64,000 bases of DNA from Synchiropus splendidus (Eukaryota > Chordata > Actinopteri > Syngnathiformes > Callionymidae). Made by a program: the position numbers and the translations under genes. The DNA lies in contig NC_071334.1 of NCBI RefSeq assembly GCF_027744825.2, positions 61,691,937-61,755,936 on the forward strand. The letters run 5' to 3'. Within the stretch, counting starts at the first letter, position 1; every line of letters begins with the position of its first letter. Below the pieces are notes generated by a model. The model worked only from the letters and a program-made list of their open reading frames with translations, was not told where the DNA came from and made no database searches. Of the stretch, positions 58,101-64,000 are shown piece by piece.

Positions 58101-60725
58101 CGCGAAAATAGAACAAATGATTTACATCAAATACCAAAATATGTTGCATAACATCAGTGTAGTAGTGGTCCAGCCTGTTCAGATATTTTTCTTGTTTTTA
58201 CTTGACATTGAGACACAATGGAGGAGTCAGCCACCTCAGCAGTGGAGCTAGACTTCAGCCTCTTGATAATCAACGGCATCATCTCAGGGTGAATCTGATG
58301 CATGTTGTCAGGTTGCAGTTGATGTGAAGGTGTGCTGTGCTGGGGTTCTTTGTATATACACCCACTAATTGATTGATCATTTATTGATGACAGGCGAGGC
58401 AGTAATCTAGGATTGGGAGCATCATATGACAAGGCAACAAGACTTATGCCTTCGCAAAAACTGACTCAGTGGATTTTACGAAGCAGTGAACATTGGAATG
58501 CTTTTCAGCTGTTCTATTTGGCACCAAAACATTATTTAAAAAGATCCTGAGACTGAAATTAGACATTTCTTGAAAACAAACACTGACTACAAATATATCT
58601 GAAGGGCACTTGAGATCAACTCGTGGGTCAAGACTATTGTTTGCGTACTAGGGCTGGGCAACTAAACATTTTTTTTTTAATTGAAATCAGGATTTTAGAT
58701 TTGGACAAGGTGGAAGAAAGTAACTGAATGAAATTGATTTTCCCTCTTACTACCGTATTTGTAGCACGGTCTCTCATGCGCTGCTGTAGTTGCTTCCTCA
58801 TCCTTCTTGCCAGAGAACCCACAGGGAGAAAATTAAACAACACTAGCATGTTGGCAAGACAAACCAGGGTGAGATTCACAGTAAATGACTGCAGTCAAGC
58901 AAGTTGCTGTCAAGCCGCCCGTAAAGTCCAGTGCAAGAATATGCCAATTTCTATGGTAGACTGACAACCACATTAAATAAGAGCGCTAACTCCAGATACC
59001 TGTTATTCTTCAGAGTTATAAAGACAATTTTGCCGCAACACAGCAATGTGAGTAAGACGCAACACTTAACATGTTCACATGTTGATGATCTTCCATCATC
59101 TGCTTCTGTCAGTATCAGTCAGATTATATCAGTCAGAAAAAGCACACATTTGAAAACCTTGTTAAGCACGTCTAATACAGACACTTTAGAAATTAAACCA
59201 AAATAACTTTTCAGGGGAAATACAGATTTAGGAATCACGCAAAAACAGATATAGCGCTGCTGTATATTTCAGACTAAATAGACACACCAACTAATGGCAA
59301 ATATTTTTTGGCTACAACATACATGAACTTGATGCAGTTATCCAATGCCAGAGTCAGAACCTTATGTAGTAGGTGGCAATAAAGATGATGTATCAAACAG
59401 TAGGCTGGTGACCACCATTTGGATTATAAGTGAGAGCTTATGAGACCAAAGACCTGCTTGATGATAGCAGTGAAACTGTTGTAAATGTTTAGAGATTTAG
59501 AGCAGATATGATTTTGTGATTCATGAATAGAATCAGCAATATCAAATAATGATGGTGATACTTGCTAAGCAATGTTTTACGTAACACGGTTGCAACACAT
59601 AAAGCATCACTAAGTACCGCAGGTTTGCAAACACGTTCAGCATTCTAGTGTGTCCATCTGAGCCTACGTCTCCATCTCAGAGGTACATTTAGTTGCATGT
59701 CATGTCAACTGCAAATGTCATGTATCATCATCGTATTGTTTTCATGAAGTGAACATCACTGCAACATCAAATGTGAATCGCTCATATAGTACAAAAGATA
59801 ATACGTGCACTTGGAGCAGGTCATGGGTAAATATAGAAATTTAAAGGAGATGAAACAAAATGAACTTGAGGGTGCATTTTAGCTTTCATTCAAAAATGCC
59901 AATAGCCACCACATAGCTATCTTTAACGTGTTTATTTTTAAGGCAGGCCACATGCCAGCAGCTATAGGTAACAACCGAAAGTGCTGGAACCGCAGGACAC
60001 GACCGTGATTAGCCTCGTGAGCACATTTGATATTAAAAACACTAGGCGCCGATTTAGTAAGTGGCGCCACATGTTTACACTGGAGGTTGTGAGCAGCTGA
60101 GTCCGCCACTGACTCCATCAGCCATCGCGAAGCCCACATTACACAGCACGGACAACAACAATGGCTCGGCAATGAAGACTCAAATCGGCGATTCTCGATC
60201 AAGCCAATGAACGCTATAAACGCCGCTTCATTTTATTTGGGGGTGAGAATGTAGTCTTGCTAACTAGCACAGCTAGTAGCAGCAAGCTACTAGCTTTTTC
60301 TTAACAATTCGCCAGTGCTGCTGCAAGTAACAATTCATATGCATTGGGGTTTGAATCGATAGACGACTAGTTCCGGTATATGTTGGGTTCATTTCTGTGT
60401 GTTTAACGTGAACAGACGCGGGATATTACTGTGTGCCGGGACCATGAATGGCTAAGACACAAGTCCTAGCCGAACGCACGTCCGCTTCCATCATTCAGGT
60501 TCCGGGGCGAAGCATCTTCCTGCACATTCAGCTGCCCTCCGGTAAGCACAAAAGCCCACCAGCGCACAGTTCCCCACGGTTAGACACCACGTTTCTCCCT
60601 TGAATAGGACACCGTACCGCTCAGAGACCGGGCAACGATTTCCAGAGAGCCGAAAAAGGCGCGTTCAAACGAGAGCTGGCGTTATATTGTGATCACTCAC
60701 TCACCTCGGTTCCTACCGAAGCCAT
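42938..60725 (-). CDS. ehmt1: Histone H3K9 methyltransferase EHMT1/GLP, complete 26-exon gene
   Basis: Joining 26 exons (listed separately) with matching phases gives 3837 nt, 1278 residues plus stop; human EHMT1 is about 1298. By family knowledge it mono- and dimethylates histone H3 Lys9 in euchromatin as a heterodimer with EHMT2/G9a. Order seen: acidic/Ser N-terminus; ARKT histone mimic at residues 189-192; conserved block [10 protein letters not shown] (exon 5); Glu-rich stretch (exons 6-7); Lys/Arg-rich stretch (exon 8); Cys-rich zinc region about 485-605; ankyrin repeats about 735-960; pre-SET with clustered Cys about 995-1105; SET about 1105-1225 with NHMCEPN at about 1179 and FNYG at about 1219; post-SET Cys at the C-terminus. 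The start MASVGTE at 60725 splices in phase to exon 2. Intron 1 is 6.1 kb and the others mostly short. ehmt1a versus ehmt1b cannot be decided. EHMT2 is excluded by the 9q34.3-like neighbour and the closer match to GLP. Confidence 0.96.
43197..43372 (-). CDS. ehmt1: ehmt1 exon 25, SET catalytic core
   Basis: 176 nt including [44 protein letters not shown] and KAGEELG. NHMCEPN is the NHxCxPN SAM-binding pseudoknot motif. Acceptor ccgcag; donor gtgagc. Confidence 0.97.
43444..43522 (-). CDS. ehmt1: ehmt1 exon 24, SET domain
   Basis: 79 nt encoding [20 protein letters not shown] and FSLDDK, matching human [26 protein letters not shown]. Donor gtaagcc; acceptor ttccaaag. Confidence 0.96.
43695..43781 (-). 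CDS. ehmt1: ehmt1 exon 23, SET domain GWG motif
   Basis: 87 nt encoding [20 protein letters not shown] and [11 protein letters not shown] is the first SAM-binding motif of the SET fold. Acceptor ttcccag; donor gtgagac. Confidence 0.96.
43851..43966 (-). CDS. ehmt1: ehmt1 exon 22, pre-SET end
   Basis: 116 nt encoding [35 protein letters not shown]. It is nearly identical to the human segment. Acceptor tctgcag; donor AG then gtattac. Confidence 0.97.
44043..44120 (-). CDS. ehmt1: ehmt1 exon 21, pre-SET Cys cluster
   Basis: 78 nt encoding [20 protein letters not shown] and RCWYDK, the CxCxxxCxxxxCxC zinc-cluster core of pre-SET. Acceptor ccttcag; donor gtaaaag. Confidence 0.97.
44211..44355 (-). 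CDS. ehmt1: ehmt1 exon 20, pre-SET start
   Basis: 145 nt encoding [40 protein letters not shown] and RNITHLQ. It supplies the first Cys of the pre-SET zinc cluster. Acceptor ctccgtag; donor gtcagtg. Confidence 0.97.
44470..44631 (-). CDS. ehmt1: ehmt1 exon 19, last ankyrin repeat and linker
   Basis: 162 nt encoding [32 protein letters not shown] and a basic linker. It matches human [20 protein letters not shown]...QVWSALQ. Acceptor ttctcag; donor CAC AG then gtctgt. Confidence 0.93.
45061..45215 (-). CDS. ehmt1: ehmt1 exon 18, ankyrin repeats
   Basis: 155 nt encoding [20 protein letters not shown] and [20 protein letters not shown]. It carries the further cage Trp in LHWAAF. Donor gtaagtt; acceptor gttgcag. 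Confidence 0.97.
45299..45403 (-). CDS. ehmt1: ehmt1 exon 17, ankyrin repeat (methyl-lysine cage)
   Basis: 105 nt encoding [20 protein letters not shown] then [10 protein letters not shown]. Both Trp and the Glu that form the H3K9me1/2 reader cage in GLP are present (family knowledge). Donor gtctgc is unusual; acceptor ccctaag. Confidence 0.96.
45581..45682 (-). CDS. ehmt1: ehmt1 exon 16, ankyrin repeat
   Basis: 102 nt (34 codons, no phase shift) encoding [20 protein letters not shown] and [14 protein letters not shown]. Donor gtttgt; acceptor ttttag. Confidence 0.96.
45796..45918 (-). CDS. ehmt1: ehmt1 exon 15, ankyrin repeat
   Basis: 123 nt encoding [20 protein letters not shown] and [16 protein letters not shown]. 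An ankyrin repeat with the TPLM signature. Donor gtgagcc; acceptor aatgcag. Confidence 0.97.
45995..46101 (-). CDS. ehmt1: ehmt1 exon 14, ankyrin repeat
   Basis: 107 nt encoding [30 protein letters not shown] and Q. This is an ankyrin repeat almost identical to human GLP. Donor gtaagag; acceptor ttttcacag after a long T run. Confidence 0.97.
46176..46258 (-). CDS. ehmt1: ehmt1 exon 13, start of ankyrin domain
   Basis: 83 nt encoding [20 protein letters not shown] and KKVLLML, matching human [20 protein letters not shown]. Acceptor is tctttcag; donor gtaagc. Confidence 0.96.
46327..46533 (-). CDS. ehmt1: ehmt1 exon 12
   Basis: 207 nt, Ser/Pro-rich linker ending [14 protein letters not shown], matching human KETLESALIALDSE just before the ankyrin domain. 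Acceptor is cccttcag; donor gtaagt. Confidence 0.94.
46607..46839 (-). CDS. ehmt1: ehmt1 exon 11, end of Cys-rich region
   Basis: 233 nt starting [20 protein letters not shown], with [20 protein letters not shown] and ADTTT, matching human GNFMECQPE...YCPHCGEE...ADTTST. Acceptor is ctgtgcag; donor is GAC AG then gtgaga. Confidence 0.96.
46969..47237 (-). CDS. ehmt1: ehmt1 exon 10, Cys-rich region
   Basis: 269 nt encoding [47 protein letters not shown] and GFFCRA, nearly identical to the human EHMT1 zinc-binding Cys-rich segment upstream of the ankyrin repeats. Donor gtgagtac follows GCG. The reading frame stays open through intron 10, so the open frame alone overstates the exon. Confidence 0.96.
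47300..48003. mobile_element. hAT-like non-autonomous transposon in ehmt1 intron 9
   Basis: 704 bp with ends cagtgattcttaacc and, inverted, ctgggcttcttaacc, matching the terminal type of hAT elements. It is flanked by 8-bp repeats gtttatac (47292-47299) and gtttataa (48004-48011), 7 of 8 identical, the length hAT transposases make. There is no transposase frame inside, so it is non-autonomous or decayed. Confidence 0.85.
48384..48518 (-). CDS. ehmt1: ehmt1 exon 9
   Basis: 135 nt, including [12 protein letters not shown] and ending DQ plus one base. It links the basic region to the Cys-rich region and phases fit both neighbours (donor gtgagatt). Intron 9 below it holds a hAT-like insertion. 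Confidence 0.82.
48635..48737 (-). CDS. ehmt1: ehmt1 exon 8, basic
   Basis: 103 nt encoding [20 protein letters not shown] then [10 protein letters not shown], matching human SSESSIKKK...DSPWIKPARKRRRR. Acceptor is cttgtag; donor is AAA G then gtacgag. Confidence 0.93.
49138..49206 (-). CDS. ehmt1: ehmt1 exon 7, acidic
   Basis: 69 nt encoding [20 protein letters not shown] then SDL, matching the human segment ending GGDESDL. Donor is gtgagtcc; acceptor is ggttaag. Confidence 0.88.
49355..49498 (-). CDS. ehmt1: ehmt1 exon 6, acidic
   Basis: 144 nt encoding [14 protein letters not shown] followed by a Glu/Asp-rich stretch, like the acidic region of human EHMT1. Acceptor is ttttag. The donor chosen is GAG then gttgtcag, the one that keeps phase 0; it is a weak donor, so the 3' edge is uncertain. 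Confidence 0.75.
49742..49887 (-). CDS. ehmt1: ehmt1 exon 5, conserved [11 protein letters not shown] block
   Basis: 146 nt encoding [19 protein letters not shown] and then [12 protein letters not shown], nearly identical to human EHMT1 ([19 protein letters not shown]). Basic and nuclear-localisation-like. Donor is gttagt and acceptor is ttttag. Confidence 0.95.
49972..50191 (-). CDS. ehmt1: ehmt1 exon 4
   Basis: 220 nt beginning [11 protein letters not shown] and rich in Pro, Ser and Ala. Acceptor is cctacag; donor is CAA G then gtctgcc, a weak-looking but GT donor. The phase fits exons 3 and 5. Confidence 0.85.
50270..50330. repeat. Partial second copy of the 37855 repeat (start only)
   Basis: tgtcctttatttgtcccaca followed by gcgggaaaattcaa matches the start of the 37855-38325 repeat. 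The rest is lost or has diverged. It lies just left of the hAT-like insertion in ehmt1 intron 3. Confidence 0.5.
50484..51342. mobile_element. hAT-like non-autonomous transposon in ehmt1 intron 3
   Basis: 859 bp with ends tggggatgcgccgatc and, inverted, taaggatgctctgatc, flanked by 8-bp repeats gtattgaa (50476-50483) and gtattaaa (51343-51350). Repeated gatcgg motifs lie just inside the left end. No transposase frame. A related copy lies at about 645-1220. Confidence 0.85.
51351..53914 (-). other. Rest of ehmt1 intron 3, no gene seen
   Basis: AT-rich intron sequence. A short cggtatcggga stretch at 52199-52210 recalls the inner ends of the gatcgg-rich hAT-like family. No exon supported. Confidence 0.5.
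53915..54417 (-). CDS. ehmt1: ehmt1 exon 3 with ARKT histone mimic
   Basis: 503 nt, residues 36-203. It contains [12 protein letters not shown], matching the human EHMT1 segment VIGSNGYILNKP, and VHRARKTM, the automethylated histone-H3-like ARKT motif (Lys at about residue 191 here, Lys205 in human GLP by family knowledge). Acceptor is cttgtag and donor is AAG then gtacag. Confidence 0.93.
54503..54587 (-). CDS. ehmt1: ehmt1 exon 2
   Basis: Acceptor tttccag, then [20 protein letters not shown] and a short tail, ending TCA G before gtaatttt. It is 85 nt, leaving one base for the next codon. The sequence is poorly conserved against human; the call rests on splice sites and phase. Confidence 0.75.
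58644..58705. mobile_element. Possible hAT-type terminal fragment
   Basis: The stretch tagggctgggcaactaaa followed by T/A-rich sequence resembles the end of a common vertebrate hAT-like repeat. Only one end is seen. It is in ehmt1 intron 1. Confidence 0.35.
60448..60541 (+). CDS. Possible short exon antisense to ehmt1 intron 1
   Basis: ATG GCT AAG opens 31 codons ([20 protein letters not shown] then [11 protein letters not shown]) ending in a good donor, g then gtaagc. A possible acceptor (cccttgaatag, ending 60608) continues in phase for about 50 more codons across ehmt1 exon 1 on the other strand. An upstream ATG four bases earlier is out of frame and stops after three codons. No family recognised. 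It may be chance in GC-rich promoter DNA. Confidence 0.2.
60705..60725 (-). CDS. ehmt1: ehmt1 exon 1 (start codon)
   Basis: Short first coding exon reading MASVGTE, ending GAG before the donor gtgagtgag. Phase 0 joins exon 2 (PAGLAKG). It lies in GC-rich sequence, as expected for a CpG promoter. There is no alternative ATG in phase upstream of exon 2. Confidence 0.75.
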
Positions 60726-60800
60726 GGTGCCTGGACGTAAACCCCGCCCACTACTGCTCACGTCACGTTGATCGATTATTCGGAGAGTAGTACCACACCT
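60726..60800 (-). promoter_or_regulatory. ehmt1: Probable ehmt1 core promoter / 5' UTR
   Basis: Just upstream of the ehmt1 start (to the right on this strand) are a GC box (forward accccgccca, 60741-60750) and a CRE-like octamer (forward tcacgtca, 60758-60765). No TATA box is evident. Motif matches only; the transcription start is not known. Confidence 0.4.
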
Positions 60801-60838
60801 GCATAAGCGTCCTACGGTCTTCAGAAGCCTCACCTGCT

Positions 60839-61111
60839 ATGAGATCTATGAAAACATTGACTCCAAATGATCACGAAATGACTCCAAAGAAGTACTTTTT
60901 TTCAACAAACAAAGTGAAGGAAATCACCAACAAGGTTTTGCATAATTACCACCCTACTAAAGAGATGTTGAATAGAAGATTCATACTCGACATGGATATT
61001 TTATGTACATTTTGCAATGCTTGTGAAGTTTGTGGCAGCTTTTGGTCATGTGTCCATGTCCTAACAAAGGGCATATATCCAATTAAAAAGCAAGTACTTT
61101 ATTCATACTAG
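60839..61111 (+). mobile_element. L1/Tx1-like LINE fragment, C-terminal part of ORF2
   Basis: A 90-codon open frame reads KVKEITNKVLHNYHPTKEML, NRRFILDMDILCTFCNACEV and FWSCVHVLTKG. This resembles the C-terminal Cys motif (CxFC...FWxC) of fish L1/Tx1 elements. AT-rich sequence follows without a clear tail. Confidence 0.65.
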
Positions 61112-61996
61112 CAAATTCTCTCAACAAAAACATGATGTTTTTGCCTATATTGAAACAATTAAAATAAACACTAACCCTAAAGCAATCTAAATTTAAAACA
61201 TTCTTCGAGAACACAAACTTTTCTAGACAACCCTTGAGCACTTGGAAACTAGATTATTTATTTCTTTTTTATTTACTTTTGTATTTGTATTTTAAGAAAT
61301 ATAAACAAGATGAATATTTTTCATGAGGTTATGTTAAGGTTATGCTAAGATATGTTAAGCAGAACAAACAAACCAAAATATTTTGAATAGAAGTATTTTC
61401 TTTCTACAGTACAGGGCATGTTTTATTCAGTGACAAAATTGACATGCTGAGTCAATTTACTTTTTTATGTTTTTGGAAACTTTTTATACTCTACAGCTTT
61501 TTATTCCATAACAGCTATTCTTACTCTGAATTTGTCTTTCTTAGAACTGTACATCATTTCACACTCTATTTGGCAGTTAAGATCAAATCAACACCCACGA
61601 ATGTCCAATTCATTTTACCAACAGAAATCTAGTTTATTTTCCAAATTATTATGGAGAGAAAAACCTTTTGTTTTGGCGCTGCTCCCCTCTTTCTTAATAA
61701 CATGCAGATTTGAGCCTCTCAGAAGAAATAGATTCTCATAATAACAAAATATTTCAGGGCAAAAAATGTGTGTGTGTCTGTATTAGTATTCATATGAGGA
61801 CCAATATTTGACAAATCATAATCTTGCAGGAACATTTTGCCTTGTGAGAACATGGTTGTCATAGCGCTTTGTGGGTCAGATCAAAATATTATTGGGTCTC
61901 AGTTTGGTCAGTGTCCTGGTTAAGGGTTTGGATGGGTAAGTTCAGGGTGAAAGGCAGGGGAAAGGATGGTTTTATAGTAAAGCAAGGTTCATGCAC

Positions 61997-63111
61997 TTCA
62001 TTACCAAAAGTATTTGCTTGCATGCCTTGACTCCCATATGAACTTAAGTGTCAACCGATAGGGTTCAATATGATGTCGGTCCAGCTTTTGCAGCTATTAC
62101 AGCTTCAACTCTTCTGGGAAGGCTGTCCACAAGGTTGAGGAGTGTGTTTATAGGGATTTTTGACCATGCTTCCAAAAGGCCTGGCTCTTAGTCTCCACTC
62201 TAATGCATCCCAAAGGTGTTCCGTCAGGTTCAGGTCAGGACTCTGTGCAGGCCGATCAAGTTCATCCACACCAGACTCTGTCATCCATGTCTTTATGGAC
62301 TTTGCATTGTGCGATGGTGCACTCCAAACTGTTTGCACAAGGTTGGGAGCATGGATCTGTCCAAAATGTTTTGCTATCCAGAAGCATTCAAAGTTCATTT
62401 CACTGGAACTCGGGGGCTAAGCCCAACTCCTGAAAAACAACCCCACACCATAATTTCACACTTGGCACAATGTGGTCTGAAATGTACCGTTCTCCCGGCA
62501 ACCTCCAAACCCAGACTTGTCCATGAGATTGCCAGATGGAAAAGCGTGATTCATCACTCCAGAGAATGTGCCTCCACTGCTCTATAGTCCAGTGGTGGCT
62601 GCTTTACACCACTGCATCCGGCGCTTTGCGTTGCACTTGATGATGTATGGCTTGGATGCAGCTGATCGGCCATGGAAACCCATTCCATGAAGCTCTCTGT
62701 GTACTGTACTTGAAGGCCATGTGAAGTTTGCGGCTCTGTAGCAATATGACTGCAGAAAGTCTGCGACCTCCATGCCATATGTGCCTCAGCATCCACTGAG
62801 CCCTTTCTGTCAGTTTACATGGACGACCACTTGGTGGCTGAGTTCTTATAATAAGGCTGACAGTTGCGTGTGGAATATTTAGGAGTGAGGAAATTTCATG
62901 ACTGGATTCGTTGCACAGGTAGCATCCTATGACAGTTAAACGCTGGATTTCACTGAGCTCCTGAGAGAGACCCAATCTTTCACAAATGCTTGTCAAAACG
63001 GCCTGCAGGCCTAGGTGCTTGATTTTATCCACCCGGTGCCGGGCCAAGTGACTGGGACACCTGATCCTGATCATTTGCATGGGTGAGCTAATACTTTGGT
63101 TATATAGTGTA
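61997..63111 (-). mobile_element. Decayed Tc1-like transposon
   Basis: About 1.1 kb. Its ends are inverted copies: left ttaccaaaagtatttgct (62001) and right, inverted, aaccaaagtattagctcac (near 63085-63105). The minus strand carries a transposase broken into several frames: HTH region GRPCKLTERAQWML; ELHGMGFHGRSAA; WSDESRFSIWQSHG with the first catalytic Asp; and SPDLNLTEHLWDALEWRLRA with the final catalytic Glu. The middle catalytic segment is not intact, so the copy is dead. Confidence 0.9.
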
Positions 63112-63356
63112 TTTCTGTAAAGATACGTGGATATTGGTTTGATCCATGGCTTCATTGACAAGATTAGATTGGAGAATTCAAGTGCTCTTATTCTGCGACT
63201 AACAAAATAAATAAACATAAATTAGACATGCCACCCTAAATTATACCGTGAACCAAATTTCTACCCACCTCACAATTGGGATCCACCTCATTTAACGTGG
63301 ACTTCTTGCCATGAACGAGTACTTGAAGTAATATGAGCTAAGAGCTAAGCGTTTAG

Positions 63357-63817
63357 TCAATGTTTTTTTTTTCTTTTTAGGCACGAAGCAAGCTCAAGGG
63401 CTGCAGCTTTATGTATTTGCATCACTTCGCTCAGGACGCGATGATCAGAGGGACTTACTACTTTCCGGATGGGCTTTTTGAAGTATAGTGTTGCTTCCTC
63501 GCGCTGTTTTGGTGTGTTGGTATCCTCTTGAGCGGTTGGTTTTCTTGTGAAAACCGAAGGTATGGCAGTCAGTTTCAGTAGCCGTTTGTAATGAACTTTC
63601 AATCTTAACGATTTTTGCAGAGCAGACGAGTCCTTGAAACGGTCTGCAGTGAAATGATTGCTGCAGAGAACAGAATATGGTCTTGGTTGCCATTCGTCCC
63701 TTGTTCTCTGAACTTTCTTCACCCATTGGTGGTGAAGGCCTGCGTCTTTGGGGAGAACAGGCTTATTCGTTCACTGGAGTTATTAGAGCATCCAGCCGCC
63801 ACGCAACATCTGGGCAT
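63357..63817 (-). pseudogene. THAP-domain protein, frameshifted
   Basis: A start at 63817 reads MPRCCVAAGCSNNSSERISL, the first half of a THAP zinc finger (CxxxxC), then meets a stop. The second half continues one frame over: DAGLHHQWVKKVQRTRDEW, SVLCSNHFTADRFKDSS, LKLTAIPSVF, then a basic tail and stop at 63357. CSNHF supplies the CxxH of the C2CH finger and AIPSVF the AVPTIF-like end. The break lies near a run of four C (63750-63753 on the forward strand) and looks like one lost base. By family knowledge THAP proteins bind DNA. It could be a pseudogene, a transposon-derived copy, or an assembly error in a live single-exon gene. Confidence 0.75.
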
Positions 63818-63889
63818 TTCCTCGCAGTGCCGGGGGCTTTACGGCTTGTTTAAGTTAAAGTTAAAGTCAGGCGCTGATCGACATCGATC

Positions 63890-63910
63890 GGCGCGCAATG
63901 CATTGTAGTC
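63890..63910 (-). promoter_or_regulatory. ACTACAA motif upstream of the THAP gene
   Basis: The minus strand reads ggactacaatgcattgcg, containing the actacaa core of ZNF143/THAP11-type promoter elements, about 80 nt upstream of the THAP start. The flanking bases do not match the full consensus, so this is suggestive only. Confidence 0.3.
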
Positions 63911-64000
63911 CGGCAGGGAGTCCAGATCCGCGCAAATCAACTCTGACGTCATCATTAACGTTGCCATCCAGTCTCGACAGATTCCCAATAGAAACGATAA

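Larger units (their letters stand above)
54588..60704 (-). other. ehmt1: ehmt1 intron 1, no further exon seen
   Basis: 6.1 kb first intron. Apart from the hAT-like end at 58644 and the possible antisense exon at 60448, no element is identified. Open frames near 53820-54155, 55581-55844 and 57471-57770 lack recognisable domains. Confidence 0.6.

Overview
This window is vertebrate nuclear DNA, almost certainly from a teleost fish. Genes are split into many short exons with GT-AG (and one AT-AC) introns. The intergenic and intronic DNA is AT-rich, full of microsatellites, and carries fish-type transposons (Tc1, hAT, RTE and L1/Tx1 fragments). I see no bacterial gene organisation, CRISPR array or operon. 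The species cannot be fixed from the sequence.

Two protein genes are firmly identified, both on the minus strand. (1) 60725 down to 42938: a complete EHMT1 (GLP) histone H3K9 methyltransferase gene. I could join 26 coding exons with consistent splice phases into one frame of 3837 nt (1278 residues plus stop). It has the ARKT histone mimic, Cys-rich region, ankyrin repeats, pre-SET, SET and post-SET. (2) 35772 down to 31019: the first three coding exons of a Cav2-type voltage-gated calcium channel alpha-1 subunit, called cacna1b because EHMT1 is its neighbour in the same orientation, as on human 9q34.3. Intron 1 of this channel gene is a minor-class (U12, AT-AC) intron and contains a near-perfect REST/NRSF (RE1) site. 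Exon 4 was not found, so positions 1-31018 appear to be intron 3 sequence holding only repeats and unexplained DNA.

Layout: 1-31018 cacna1b intron 3, with a hAT-family copy, Tc1 and RTE remnants, a fold-back element and microsatellites; 31019-35772 cacna1b exons 3-1; 35150-36250 GC-rich promoter region; 36300-42900 intergenic, with an RTE remnant, a widespread fish repeat, a 21-22 bp minisatellite and a possible unrecognised two-exon gene at 39890-40681; 42938-60725 ehmt1, with two hAT-like insertions that still show 8-bp target duplications; 60726-64000 upstream of ehmt1, with an L1/Tx1 fragment, a dead Tc1 element and a THAP-domain gene or pseudogene broken by a one-base frameshift.

The two main genes do not form a pathway; they are linked by ancient synteny. 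EHMT1 (with EHMT2) writes H3K9me1/2 and is a REST-associated co-repressor in neurons, while cacna1b is a neuronal N-type channel with an apparent REST site. That functional link is an inference.
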